Below are positions 15,293 through 24,484 of a DNA stretch of 24,484 nucleotides, in pieces. The DNA comes from an uncultured Collinsella sp. (lineage in GTDB: Bacteria > Actinomycetota > Coriobacteriia > Coriobacteriales > Coriobacteriaceae), in contig URBQ01000037.1 in the NCBI GenBank assembly GCA_900546115.1, positions 1 through 24,484 on the forward strand, in the 5' to 3' direction. Both the position numbers and the translations under genes were made by a program. The first letter of the stretch is position 1, and each line of letters starts with the position of its first letter. The notes under the pieces are model-generated. The model saw only the letters and a list, made by a program, of their open reading frames with translations, had not been told where the DNA came from and ran no database searches.

Positions 15293-15856
15293 ATGGCTGC
15301 GTCCGACGAGGGCTATCAACATATTGAGCATGGGTTTGAGCCCGTGTTTGACGGGCGCTCGCGCGTTTTGGTGTTGGGCTCGTTTCCCTCGGTGCTTTCG
15401 CGCGCCAATGCCTTTTATTACGGCAACCCTCAGAATCGCTTTTGGCGTGTGATGGCCGCGTGCCTCGGTGTGCCCGTGCCGCCCAACGAGGGCGACTCTT
15501 TGGCGAGCGGCGAGCCTGCGACGCTCGACGTCTCGATTGCCGCCAAGCGGGCTATGCTGCTCAACGGCGGTGTGGCCCTGTGGGACGTGATCGAGAGCTG
15601 TGACATCAAGGGCTCGAGTGACGCGAGCATTCGCAACGTTGTGCCGGCACATATCGAGCGCATTGCCGGTGCAGCTCCCATTGAGCAGGTGATATGCAAC
15701 GGTGGTACAGCTGGTCGGCTCTACAAGCGCTATCTACAAGAACGCACCGGGCTGCCGGCCATCGTTCTGCCGTCGACAAGTCCCGCCAACGCGGCATGGC
15801 GTTTGGAGTGGCTTGTTGAGCGCTGGCGCGATGCCGTTGATTGGGGCGCTCGTTAG
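15293..15856 (+). CDS. DNA-deoxyinosine (hypoxanthine) glycosylase, UDG superfamily family 6
   Basis: This is a predicted base-excision repair enzyme of 187 residues that removes hypoxanthine, from deaminated adenine, in DNA. The N-terminal motif GSFPS (29-33) and YYGNPQNRFW (42-51) are hallmarks of the HDG branch of the uracil-DNA glycosylase superfamily. The C-terminal LPSTSPANA corresponds to the DNA-intercalating motif 2 region. Members of this family lack typical uracil activity and act on hypoxanthine; that knowledge comes from archaeal and bacterial relatives. The ATG lies 3 nt after the GH13 stop, with GAGGG overlapping the end of that gene, so the two are translationally coupled although functionally unrelated. 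The downstream gene is convergent with a 1-nt gap. Confidence 0.9.
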   Translation: MAASDEGYQHIEHGFEPVFDGRSRVLVLGSFPSVLSRANAFYYGNPQNRFWRVMAACLGVPVPPNEGDSLASGEPATLDVSIAAKRAMLLNGGVALWDVIESCDIKGSSDASIRNVVPAHIERIAGAAPIEQVICNGGTAGRLYKRYLQERTGLPAIVLPSTSPANAAWRLEWLVERWRDAVDWGAR

Positions 15857-15857
15857 T

Positions 15858-16520
15858 TTAAATATTTGATTGAGCGTGAGCGCCAAGGCGTTTTATAACG
15901 GCTTGCCAGATTGGCGCCGGCACGGCTGGCTCGGCAAAAACCATGCCATTGGTGTCGATGTCCTCGGCACTGCCGCCGCCGAGTCGCTGTGCATGCTCAA
16001 CCGAGCAACCCATACGCACCGCACCCACGAGCTTGTCCATGGCTTCGGAAAACGGTCGGCGCAAGAGGCCCATGCGTGGGGAGCGGCAAAGCGCTGCGAT
16101 GCCAGCGCCGGTGCAGACGACAATGCCACCGCACCACGACAACCCCCGACGCTCGCACGCTTCGCGCAGATGGCCAACGACCGTGTGCGCCCGCTCGGGA
16201 CTCCCACAGCCGGCTTGAACAACGACATAGACGCACGCTTCCGTGCCCCCAAGGCAATCAAGCGCCTGCTCAACGACGCTCATCGCCTCGTTATTGAGCG
16301 CATTCTCAACAGCGAATACAATGCCGTCCGCAGTGCTGCCGCCATCATCCGTCCCCAGAGCGACCAGACGGGGGAACGAAGTACCGGAAAGCTGAGCATA
16401 GGCGGCGATGGCATCCTGCAGGTCCCAGAGCAAAAACTCAAGATCGGCGCTATTGGGAATGCTGATATACGCAATGGTCTGCAACGTTTTTGGTGCATCG
16501 CCGCGCGCGGTCGTCTCCAT
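15858..16520 (-). CDS. Protein of unknown function, possibly flavodoxin-fold
   Basis: I do not recognise this 220-residue protein with confidence. It has no signal peptide or membrane helix. The middle part VYVVVQAGCGSPERAHTVVG, then GLSWCGGIVVCTGAGIAALC, alternates beta strands and helices and recalls the C-terminal half of flavodoxin-like NAD(P)H-dependent oxidoreductases. The N-terminal flavin-binding loop of that family is not evident. Six cysteines are scattered without a metal-binding pattern. The ATG at 16520 has AAAGGAGG 4 nt upstream, a strong site, and codon use matches the neighbours. It is divergent from the aminotransferase gene (93-nt gap). Its stop codon is 1 nt from the DNA glycosylase stop, with a hairpin GGCGCTC (15845-15851) and GAGCGCC (15878-15884) across the junction. 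Confidence 0.8.
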   Translation of the reverse strand: METTARGDAPKTLQTIAYISIPNSADLEFLLWDLQDAIAAYAQLSGTSFPRLVALGTDDGGSTADGIVFAVENALNNEAMSVVEQALDCLGGTEACVYVVVQAGCGSPERAHTVVGHLREACERRGLSWCGGIVVCTGAGIAALCRSPRMGLLRRPFSEAMDKLVGAVRMGCSVEHAQRLGGGSAEDIDTNGMVFAEPAVPAPIWQAVIKRLGAHAQSNI

Positions 16521-16613
16521 GCCGCCTCCTTTCCGGTTGGTTTCCGTTTAGGTTACACCGTCTGGCAGCGCCTCGCCGCGCTATCCTAGTGCAACCCTTA
16601 CGAAAGGAACGCC

Positions 16614-17750
16614 ATGCGCCTGCCCATGAATACCTCGCTTGCCACGCTCAAGCCCTCCGGTATCCGCCGAATCAACGCGCTCGCCGCCCAGCATCCGGGA
16701 TGCATCGCGCTTGCGCTCGGCGAGCCTGATTTTCCCACGCCCGATGTGATTAGCGCCGAGGTGACCGCCGCACTGGGCCGCGGCGACACACACTATCCGC
16801 CCAACAACGGTCGCCCCGCCCTGCGCGAGGCACTGTCTGCCTACATGGGGGATGCGCGCCTGGCGTTTTCCGCCGACGAGGTCATCCTGACCGACGGCGC
16901 GACCGAGGCCCTGTCGGCAACATTCATGGCTATGCTCAACCCCGGCGACGAGGTTATTATCCCCACGCCGGCTTTTGGTCTGTACGAGAGCATCGTCGTG
17001 GCCAATCACGCCAAAGCGGTCTTTTTGGATACGGAACCTGCGCAATTTCAGGTTGACGAGGAAGCGCTTCGCGCCTGTGTGACCCCAGCGACCAAGGCCA
17101 TCGTCATCTGCTCGCCCAACAATCCCACGGGCTGCATCCTCAACGCGGCATCGCTCGATGCCGTGGCGCGCGTGGCGGAGCAGTCGGGCATCTACGTGGT
17201 CTGCGACGACGTGTACAACCGTTTGGTCTATGTGGATGGTTACGAGCGTTTTGCCCAGCGACACCCGGAGCTGCGCGAGCAGACGGTGATCATCGAGAGC
17301 TTCTCCAAGCCCTGGGCCATGACCGGCTGGCGCCTGGGCTGGCTCGCAGCAGAGGCACCCGTCATCGCCGAGATCGCAAAAGCTCACCAATACCTAGTAT
17401 CGAGCGCCGTCTCCTTCGAGATGGACGCCGCAGCTCGAGCCCTGACCGTCGACCCAACCCCCATGCTCAAAGTCTACCGAGCCCGCCGCGAACGCGTCCT
17501 CGCAGCCTTATACGCCATGGGCCTCGACGTAGTGGAACCGGCAGGTGCCTTCTACGCCTTCCCCAGCATCAAACAATTCGGCCTAACAAGCGAAGACTTC
17601 TGCATCAAAGCCATCAAAGAGGCAAACGTAGCCCTAGTCCCAGGCGACTGTTTCGGCACCGAAGGCCACATCCGCCTAAGCTACTGCGTCTCCGACCAAG
17701 ATCTGGACGAAGGCCTCCGCCGCCTGTCCACCTTCGTTTCAACCCTGTAG
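16614..17750 (+). CDS. Pyridoxal-phosphate aminotransferase, class I/II
   Basis: This is a cytoplasmic fold-type I PLP enzyme of 378 residues that transfers amino groups between an amino acid and a 2-oxo acid; the aspartate/aromatic aminotransferase group is the likeliest. The PLP lysine is Lys232 in SFSKPWAMTGWRLGW. The motif SPNNPTG (167-173), DDVY (198-201) and the substrate-carboxylate arginine in HIRLSY are all present. The start ATG has AAAGGA 5 nt upstream. From about 17380 the codon use changes sharply, to CTA, CAA, AAA and GAA, while the protein stays continuous and family-like. It is a single-gene unit; the large inverted repeat at 17785 follows. The substrate is not readable from the sequence. 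Confidence 0.93.
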   Translation: MRLPMNTSLATLKPSGIRRINALAAQHPGCIALALGEPDFPTPDVISAEVTAALGRGDTHYPPNNGRPALREALSAYMGDARLAFSADEVILTDGATEALSATFMAMLNPGDEVIIPTPAFGLYESIVVANHAKAVFLDTEPAQFQVDEEALRACVTPATKAIVICSPNNPTGCILNAASLDAVARVAEQSGIYVVCDDVYNRLVYVDGYERFAQRHPELREQTVIIESFSKPWAMTGWRLGWLAAEAPVIAEIAKAHQYLVSSAVSFEMDAAARALTVDPTPMLKVYRARRERVLAALYAMGLDVVEPAGAFYAFPSIKQFGLTSEDFCIKAIKEANVALVPGDCFGTEGHIRLSYCVSDQDLDEGLRRLSTFVSTL

Positions 17751-17784
17751 CCATCAGGGACGCAACACATCAGCCCACCGACCC

Positions 17785-18045
17785 AAGCATTATGAGTGGG
17801 GCGTGCCGGCCAACGTAAAACCGGGCTGCCCCAAAGTCAACGCAGGCACGCGCCGTCGAAGGCCAGGCGCAAGGTTTTCGTAGATTCCGCACGAGCCGAA
17901 GAGCACTTAATGTGCTCTTCGTGCGAGCCAGGACTTGACCGAACGAAAACCTTGCGCCTGGCCTTCGGCGGAGCGTGCCGGATGGTGGAATTGTGTGCAG
18001 CCCAGTTTTCCGTTGACCGACGCCGGGGTCCCCGCCATAATACTT
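17785..18045. repeat. Near-palindromic inverted duplication containing the rplJ promoter
   Basis: The two arms, 17785-17906 and 17912-18045, align over their whole length as inverted copies around TTAAT. The outer ends are AAGCATTATG (17785-17794) and CATAATACTT (18036-18045). A 25-bp segment is perfect: 17857-17881 against 17943-17967. It lies in 37-nt arms with 35 matches (17845-17881 and 17943-17979). The centre holds a 9-bp perfect stem (17898-17906 and 17912-17920) extended by 5 bp beyond a 5-nt bulge. The remaining parts match at about two-thirds to three-quarters of positions with small gaps. There is no coding potential. The right arm carries the rplJ promoter. The 34 nt before the element hold nothing recognisable. 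Confidence 0.85.
18013..18041 (+). promoter_or_regulatory. Promoter of rplJL
   Basis: TTGACC (18013-18018) and CATAAT (18036-18041) are 17 nt apart, each five of six to consensus. Transcription would start near 18048, directly before the L10 leader. The left arm of the inverted repeat carries TTGGCC and CATAAT in the opposite orientation with only 13 nt between, a decayed copy. Confidence 0.8.
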
Positions 18046-18047
18046 AC

Positions 18048-18192
18048 GGTTCACGCACGAATCCGCTGCCAGAGACAGCCGGTGCAAACGGGCATCGCCC
18101 GCGAGCTTAATGGGACATCCCGCCAGCCGAGGCGGTCGAGTAGATATGTCTTCTCGCCCCCGTCGCTCATGCAGCGCGGGGGCTTTCTTTTT
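18048..18192 (+). ncRNA. Ribosomal protein L10 leader RNA
   Basis: The 5' leader of rplJ has the known L10-leader pattern: CTGCCAGAGACAG (from about 18064), then a GGGC-ATC-GCCC hairpin, the conserved GAGCTTAAT, a GGG-ACAT-CCC hairpin and CCGCC pairing with GGCGG. L10, with L7/L12, binds this RNA in other bacteria and represses its own operon. Here the leader ends in an intrinsic terminator, so control is probably by transcription attenuation, as in firmicutes. The assignment is from motif recognition, not a covariance search. Confidence 0.8.
18156..18192 (+). terminator. Attenuator terminator of the L10 leader
   Basis: GCCCCCG (18156-18162) pairs with CGGGGGC (18177-18183). An inner CGCT/AGCG stem (18164-18167 and 18173-18176) closes a 5-nt loop, with one bulged T at 18163. 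TTTCTTTTT follows at 18184-18192. It lies 65 nt before the rplJ start. Confidence 0.9.
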
Positions 18193-18257
18193 GGACATGC
18201 CCCCGTCACGTCCTTGTGGCGGACCGTGCCCGGAAAGAATTCGAGGAGGTGTAATTC

Positions 18258-18779
18258 ATGCCCCAGCAGTACAAAATCGACAAGGTTGCAGAGATCGAGT
18301 CCCGTATCGCCGAGAACGCCGGTCTGTTCGTCGTCAACTACAACGGTCTGACGGTTAAGCAGGCTCAGGAGCTGCGTCATCAGCTTCGCGAGTGCGGCGC
18401 CGAGATGAAGGTCTACAAGAACAACCTGGTCAAGATCGCTCTCAAGAACCAGGAGCAGCCCGAGATCGACGAGATCCTCGCCGGCCCCGTCGCTTATGTG
18501 TTCTACGAGACCGAGCCGGTCGAGGCCGCTAAGGCCCTTAAGGACTTCTCCGCTAAGTCCAAGGGCGTCCTTGAGATCAAGGGCGGTATCTCCGACGGCA
18601 AGGCCGTTTCCGCTGATGATGTTAAGGCTATCGCCGAGCTGCCCACCAAGGATCAGCTTCTCGGCCAGATCGCCGGTCTCATCTCCGGTTTCGCTCGCGA
18701 CATTGCTGTCTGCGTCAACGGCGTTTCCTCTGGTCTCGCTCGTTCGATCCAGCAGGTCTCCGAGCAGAAGGCAGCCTAG
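18258..18779 (+). CDS. rplJ: 50S ribosomal protein L10
   Basis: L10 anchors the L7/L12 stalk to 23S rRNA of the large ribosomal subunit and recruits translation factors. The 173-residue length is normal. The N-terminal domain YKIDKVAEIESRIAENAGLF, then VVNYNGLTVKQAQELRHQLR, with KVYKNNLVKIAL, is characteristic. The C-terminal helix after LPTKDQLLGQIAGLISG carries the L7/L12 binding region. The ATG has GAGGAGG 8 nt upstream. It is the first gene of the rplJL unit and is controlled by the L10 leader and attenuator just upstream. Codon use is highly optimised (CTC, GTC, AAG), as expected for ribosomal proteins. Confidence 0.98.
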   Translation: MPQQYKIDKVAEIESRIAENAGLFVVNYNGLTVKQAQELRHQLRECGAEMKVYKNNLVKIALKNQEQPEIDEILAGPVAYVFYETEPVEAAKALKDFSAKSKGVLEIKGGISDGKAVSADDVKAIAELPTKDQLLGQIAGLISGFARDIAVCVNGVSSGLARSIQQVSEQKAA

Positions 18780-18794
18780 TCGCTGTTTTCACCC

Positions 18795-18830
18795 GCGGCG
18801 GCAACGCCGCACCCCTGGCGCATTCGCGCC
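18795..18830 (+). other. Two GC-rich hairpins in the rplJ-rplL spacer
   Basis: GCGGCG (18795-18800) pairs with CGCCGC (18805-18810). GGCGC (18817-18821) pairs with GCGCC (18826-18830) and is followed by GTGTTTT. A third small stem, CCGTG (18847-18851) with CACGG (18858-18862), precedes the rplL ribosome site. The middle one could be a weak terminator or an mRNA processing site affecting the L10 to L7/L12 ratio. Confidence 0.5.
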
Positions 18831-18881
18831 GTGTTTTAACTGATCTCCGTGCACAGACACGGAAACCGAAAGGACTTAGAA

Positions 18882-19259
18882 ATGGCTAAGCTTACCACCG
18901 ATGAGATCATCGATGCTCTTAAGGAAATGACCCTTCTCGAGGCTTCCGAGCTCGTTAAGGCTATCGAGGACACCTTCGGCGTTTCCGCCGCTGCTCCTGC
19001 CGCTGTTGTCGCCGCTCCCGCTGCTGGCGCTGCTGAGGCCGAGGAGAAGACCGAGTTTGACGTCGTGCTCGAGGGCTTCGGCGACAACAAGATCCAGGTC
19101 ATCAAGGCCGTCCGTGAGCTCACCAACCTTGGCCTGAAGGAGGCCAAGGAGGTCGTCGAGGGCGCTCCCAAGGCTGTTCTCGAGGGTGCCAAGAAGGAGG
19201 ACGCCGAGGCTGCCAAGGAGAAGCTCGAGGCTGCTGGCGCTGCTGTCACCCTCAAGTAA
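18882..19259 (+). CDS. rplL: 50S ribosomal protein L7/L12
   Basis: This is the multicopy stalk protein that binds elongation factors on the ribosome. At 125 residues it has the usual layout: an N-terminal dimerisation domain (MAKLTTDEIIDALKEMTLLE), an Ala/Pro-rich hinge around residues 38-55, and the C-terminal factor-binding domain from EKTEFDVVLEGFGDNKIQVI onward. The ATG at 18882 has AAAGGA 7 nt upstream; an in-frame extension to 18849 is rejected because the family start is MAKL. It is the second gene of the rplJL unit, ended by a strong terminator before galU rather than running on into rpoB. Confidence 0.98.
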   Translation: MAKLTTDEIIDALKEMTLLEASELVKAIEDTFGVSAAAPAAVVAAPAAGAAEAEEKTEFDVVLEGFGDNKIQVIKAVRELTNLGLKEAKEVVEGAPKAVLEGAKKEDAEAAKEKLEAAGAAVTLK

Positions 19260-19286
19260 TCAGGCTTTCTCGCCAGATTTCTTTGC

Positions 19287-19320
19287 AGACGGGGTTCGCA
19301 TTGCGAGCCCCGTCTTTTTT
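19287..19320 (+). terminator. Intrinsic terminator of rplJL
   Basis: AGACGGGG (19287-19294) pairs with CCCCGTCT (19308-19315). An inner TTCGC/GCGAG stem with one G-T pair closes an ATT loop. Six T residues follow the stem base (19315-19320). Confidence 0.93.
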
Positions 19321-19573
19321 GTTTAGGTCCCTCGGTATCGGTTGCTCAAACTGCCATGTTCTGTGATTTGCGTCGTATCGGGTGTCCTGCCGTTGGGTAA
19401 TAAAATTGCACCATTCGAGCAATAATTTGCGTTGACCTGCTGAAGAATGGCGTTTGCCTAGCGGTAGCGCCTGGTCTCGGCGGTAAGATACTTCGGTATC
19501 GCAATTTGGTCTGCGGCCGCCGTGCCGCACGCACAGGGCGCATCCTGCGCCTGCGAAAGGATCCTTGAATAAT
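19321..19573 (+). other. Upstream region and structured leader of galU
   Basis: No coding potential. A TTGACC at 19432-19437 has no good -10 at the right distance, so I call no promoter. Close to the gene there are three hairpins: GATAC-TTCG-GTATC (19487-19500, a stable UUCG tetraloop), GCGGC with GCCGC near 19513-19528, and GGCGC (19537-19541) with GCGCC (19547-19551), the last directly before the AAAGGA ribosome site. Confidence 0.45.
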
Positions 19574-20482
19574 ATGAAGGCAATCATCCCCGCCGCCGGT
19601 CTTGGCACGCGTTTTCTGCCTGGCACCAAGTGCACGCCCAAAGAGATGCTGCCGGTTCTCGACAAGCCGGTCATCCAGTATGTCGTCGAGGAGGCGCTCG
19701 ACCCCGAGGAGGTCGACGACGCCATCATCGTTACCTCGCCCGGCAAGCCCGAGCTGCTGAACTACTTCCAGCCCGATCGTTCGCTCGAGAACCTGCTGCG
19801 CGAGCGCGGTAAGGACGCCTACGCCGACGCTGTCGCCCATGCGGGCGGTATGCCGGTCGACTTCCGTTATCAGTACGAGCCCAAGGGCCTCGGTCACGCC
19901 ATTCGCTCTGCTGCCGACGCTGTGGCAGGGGAGAACTTCCTGGTTCTTCTGGGCGACTACGTTGTGCCCAACCGCGACATCTGCGACAAGATGCTGGCCG
20001 TCTCCAAGGAGCACGGTGGCGCTTCGGTTATCGCCGTTGCTGCGTGCGCTCCCGAGGAGGTCAGCCGCTACGGCGTGATCGCCGGCGAGCGCGTGGGTTC
20101 GCTCGAGGGCGCCGAGGACGTTGCCGATGGCGAGCCGGGCGCTGTCTGGCGCATCGGCGGTCTGGTCGAGAAGCCTGCTCCCGAGGCGGCTCCGTCCAAC
20201 CTGTACATCGTCGGTCGTTATCTCCTGTCTCCGCTGGTCATGGACCTGCTTGCCGACCAGCAGGCCGGTAAGGGCGGCGAGATTCAGCTGACTGACGCCA
20301 TGGCACGTTCGCTCGATCGCGAGGCCATGTACGCTGTCGTCATCGACCCACTGTCGGGCTACGATACCGGTACCCCCTCTGGCTGGATGGCCACCAACGC
20401 CCTCATGGCTGCAAACGATCCTCGCTTTGCCGGCGCCTTCTGGGACGCCATCGACGAGCGCGGCGGCTTGATGCGCAAGTAA
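19574..20482 (+). CDS. galU: UTP-glucose-1-phosphate uridylyltransferase
   Basis: This cytoplasmic enzyme makes UDP-glucose from UTP and glucose-1-phosphate, feeding cell-wall glycans, glycolipids and galactose use. The 302-residue length is normal. The nucleotide-binding N-terminus IIPAAGLGTRFLPGTK and KEMLPVLDKPVIQYVVEEAL are diagnostic, and GLGHAIRSA, LGDYV and GGLVEKP are also present. The ATG at 19574 is preceded by AAAGGA 12 nt away; a TTG at 19565 (MNN before MKAI) has the same site only 3 nt away, so the start is not settled. It stands between rplL and rpoB, with terminators on both sides, and is therefore its own unit. Confidence 0.97.
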   Translation: MKAIIPAAGLGTRFLPGTKCTPKEMLPVLDKPVIQYVVEEALDPEEVDDAIIVTSPGKPELLNYFQPDRSLENLLRERGKDAYADAVAHAGGMPVDFRYQYEPKGLGHAIRSAADAVAGENFLVLLGDYVVPNRDICDKMLAVSKEHGGASVIAVAACAPEEVSRYGVIAGERVGSLEGAEDVADGEPGAVWRIGGLVEKPAPEAAPSNLYIVGRYLLSPLVMDLLADQQAGKGGEIQLTDAMARSLDREAMYAVVIDPLSGYDTGTPSGWMATNALMAANDPRFAGAFWDAIDERGGLMRK

Positions 20483-20502
20483 GCCTTCGGGCATCGACAT
20501 TT

Positions 20503-20535
20503 ACGGGCGCGGACTTCGGTTCGCGCCCGTTTTTT
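20503..20535 (+). terminator. Intrinsic terminator of galU with UUCG loop
   Basis: ACGGGCGCGGAC (20503-20514) pairs with 20519-20530 around a TTCG tetraloop, with one G-T pair. A T-run follows (20530-20535). Confidence 0.95.
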
Positions 20536-20577
20536 ATAAGAGCTGCGATTGCCGGCTCTCTGTTCACAGAAAATATA

Positions 20578-20591
20578 TGAACAGATGTTCG
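20578..20591. promoter_or_regulatory. LexA (SOS)-type box upstream of rpoB
   Basis: TGAACAGATGTTCG contains GAAC-N4-GTTC, the core of the Gram-positive LexA site. On the minus strand, CGAACATCTGTTCA differs from the Bacillus subtilis-like CGAACATATGTTCG at two positions. A further TGTTCA at 20561-20566 forms an inverted repeat with it. It lies in an AT-rich stretch between the galU terminator and the rpoB promoter, 79 nt from the -35. No SOS gene is adjacent. Confidence 0.5.
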
Positions 20592-20668
20592 ATACACATA
20601 TATCTACCTGCGTGTTTTCTGTCGAAAATCTTTGCTACTCCAAAAACTCAATCGCGTCAAGGCTTTTC

Positions 20669-20696
20669 TTGCCCAACGGTCGGTACCTGATAAACT
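20669..20696 (+). promoter_or_regulatory. Candidate promoter of rpoBC
   Basis: TTGCCC (20669-20674) and TAAACT (20691-20696) are 16 nt apart, and TGA precedes the -10 as an extended element. Transcription would start near 20703, giving a leader of about 67 nt. The -10 matches at only four positions. Confidence 0.5.
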
Positions 20697-20769
20697 ATTA
20701 GGTTGCGATAACTGGCGAAGCTATGCCTCGCCAACCCACCGAGCATTTCCGTGAAGGAGGAAAAACCTG

Positions 20770-24339
<3,570 letters not shown>

Positions 24340-24361
24340 TTAAGGGAGGACGAGCAAAGAT

Positions 24362-24484
24362 ATGAGTTACGCTGAATTCGACGCCATCCAGATCGGCATC
24401 GCCTCCCCGGAGCAGATCCGCGAGTGGTCCTACGGCGAGGTCAAGAAGCCGGAGACCATCAACTACCGTACCCTGAAGCCGGAG
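24362..24484 (+). CDS. rpoC: DNA-directed RNA polymerase subunit beta' (5' part only)
   Basis: The first 41 codons are present; the gene runs off the window. The sequence EFDAIQIGIASPEQIREWSY, then EVKKPETINYRTLKPE, is the conserved N-terminus of bacterial beta'. The ATG lies 22 nt after the rpoB stop; GGAGG is 12 nt upstream, a little far, but no other start fits the conserved beginning. It is surely co-transcribed with rpoB. Confidence 0.97.
   Translation, partial: MSYAEFDAIQIGIASPEQIREWSYGEVKKPETINYRTLKPE

Noticed and set aside
17785..18045. Insertion sequence with transposase
   Set aside because: The element is too short and no reading frame has transposase features. A non-autonomous element or a local inverted duplication remains possible.
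17751..18257. tRNA or other stable RNA gene in the long gap
   Set aside because: No cloverleaf or T-loop sequence fits. The stems are explained by the inverted duplication and the L10 leader.
19432..19460. galU promoter based on TTGACC
   Set aside because: The -35 is good but the bases 16-18 nt downstream (around TGCCTA) do not resemble a -10.
20403..20597. 64-codon minus-strand frame overlapping the SOS-like box
   Set aside because: It has no ribosome site, its start codon lies within the box, and it crosses the galU terminator and end of galU. The protein is Arg-rich and non-natural in look.

Overview
The window looks like a chromosomal segment of a high-GC Gram-positive gut actinobacterium of the Coriobacteriia, most like Collinsella. 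This is inference. It rests on strong G/C third-position bias, the rplJ-rplL and rpoB-rpoC blocks, a very acidic RpoB tail, a fused FeoA-FeoB and the general protein style. I see no phage, insertion sequence with a transposase, tRNA, rRNA or CRISPR array.

Layout. 1-4183, minus strand: a WYL-type regulator followed by a three-gene ABC importer operon of the TrpX-like family (lipoprotein, permease, ATPase). 4184-7642, minus strand: asparaginyl-tRNA synthetase with its own promoter and a strong terminator, and a membrane O-acyltransferase with a fused SGNH domain. 7878-8441, minus strand: a glucose-family PTS IIA protein, divergent from a plus-strand esterase and a small unknown beta-rich protein (8690-9957). 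10079-12439: a FeoA-FeoB fusion iron transporter. 12563-13759: a SotB-like MFS efflux protein. 13913-15856: an intracellular GH13 enzyme abutting a family-6 (hypoxanthine) DNA glycosylase. 15858-16520, minus strand: a protein of unknown function. 16614-17750: a class I aminotransferase. 18258-24484: rplJ, rplL, galU, rpoB and the 5' end of rpoC.

The genes are mostly short, separately terminated units. Ribosomal stalk proteins L10 and L7/L12 are preceded by an L10 autoregulatory leader that ends in an intrinsic terminator. galU sits between rplL and rpoB with terminators on both sides, so rpoBC is split from rplJL and has its own promoter candidate.

The most unusual noncoding structure is a near-palindrome of about 260 bp at 17785-18045. 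Both arms are recognisably the same sequence in opposite orientation. The right arm carries an excellent promoter for rplJL, and the left arm carries a decayed copy facing the other way. Just upstream of it, the last third of the aminotransferase gene switches to different codon use. Other points worth checking are a LexA-type box upstream of rpoB with no obvious SOS gene, repeated AAACGTTT palindromes around the PTS IIA gene, an exact 13-bp repeat at the WYL regulator gene, and several large intergenic hairpins that look like dispersed elements.
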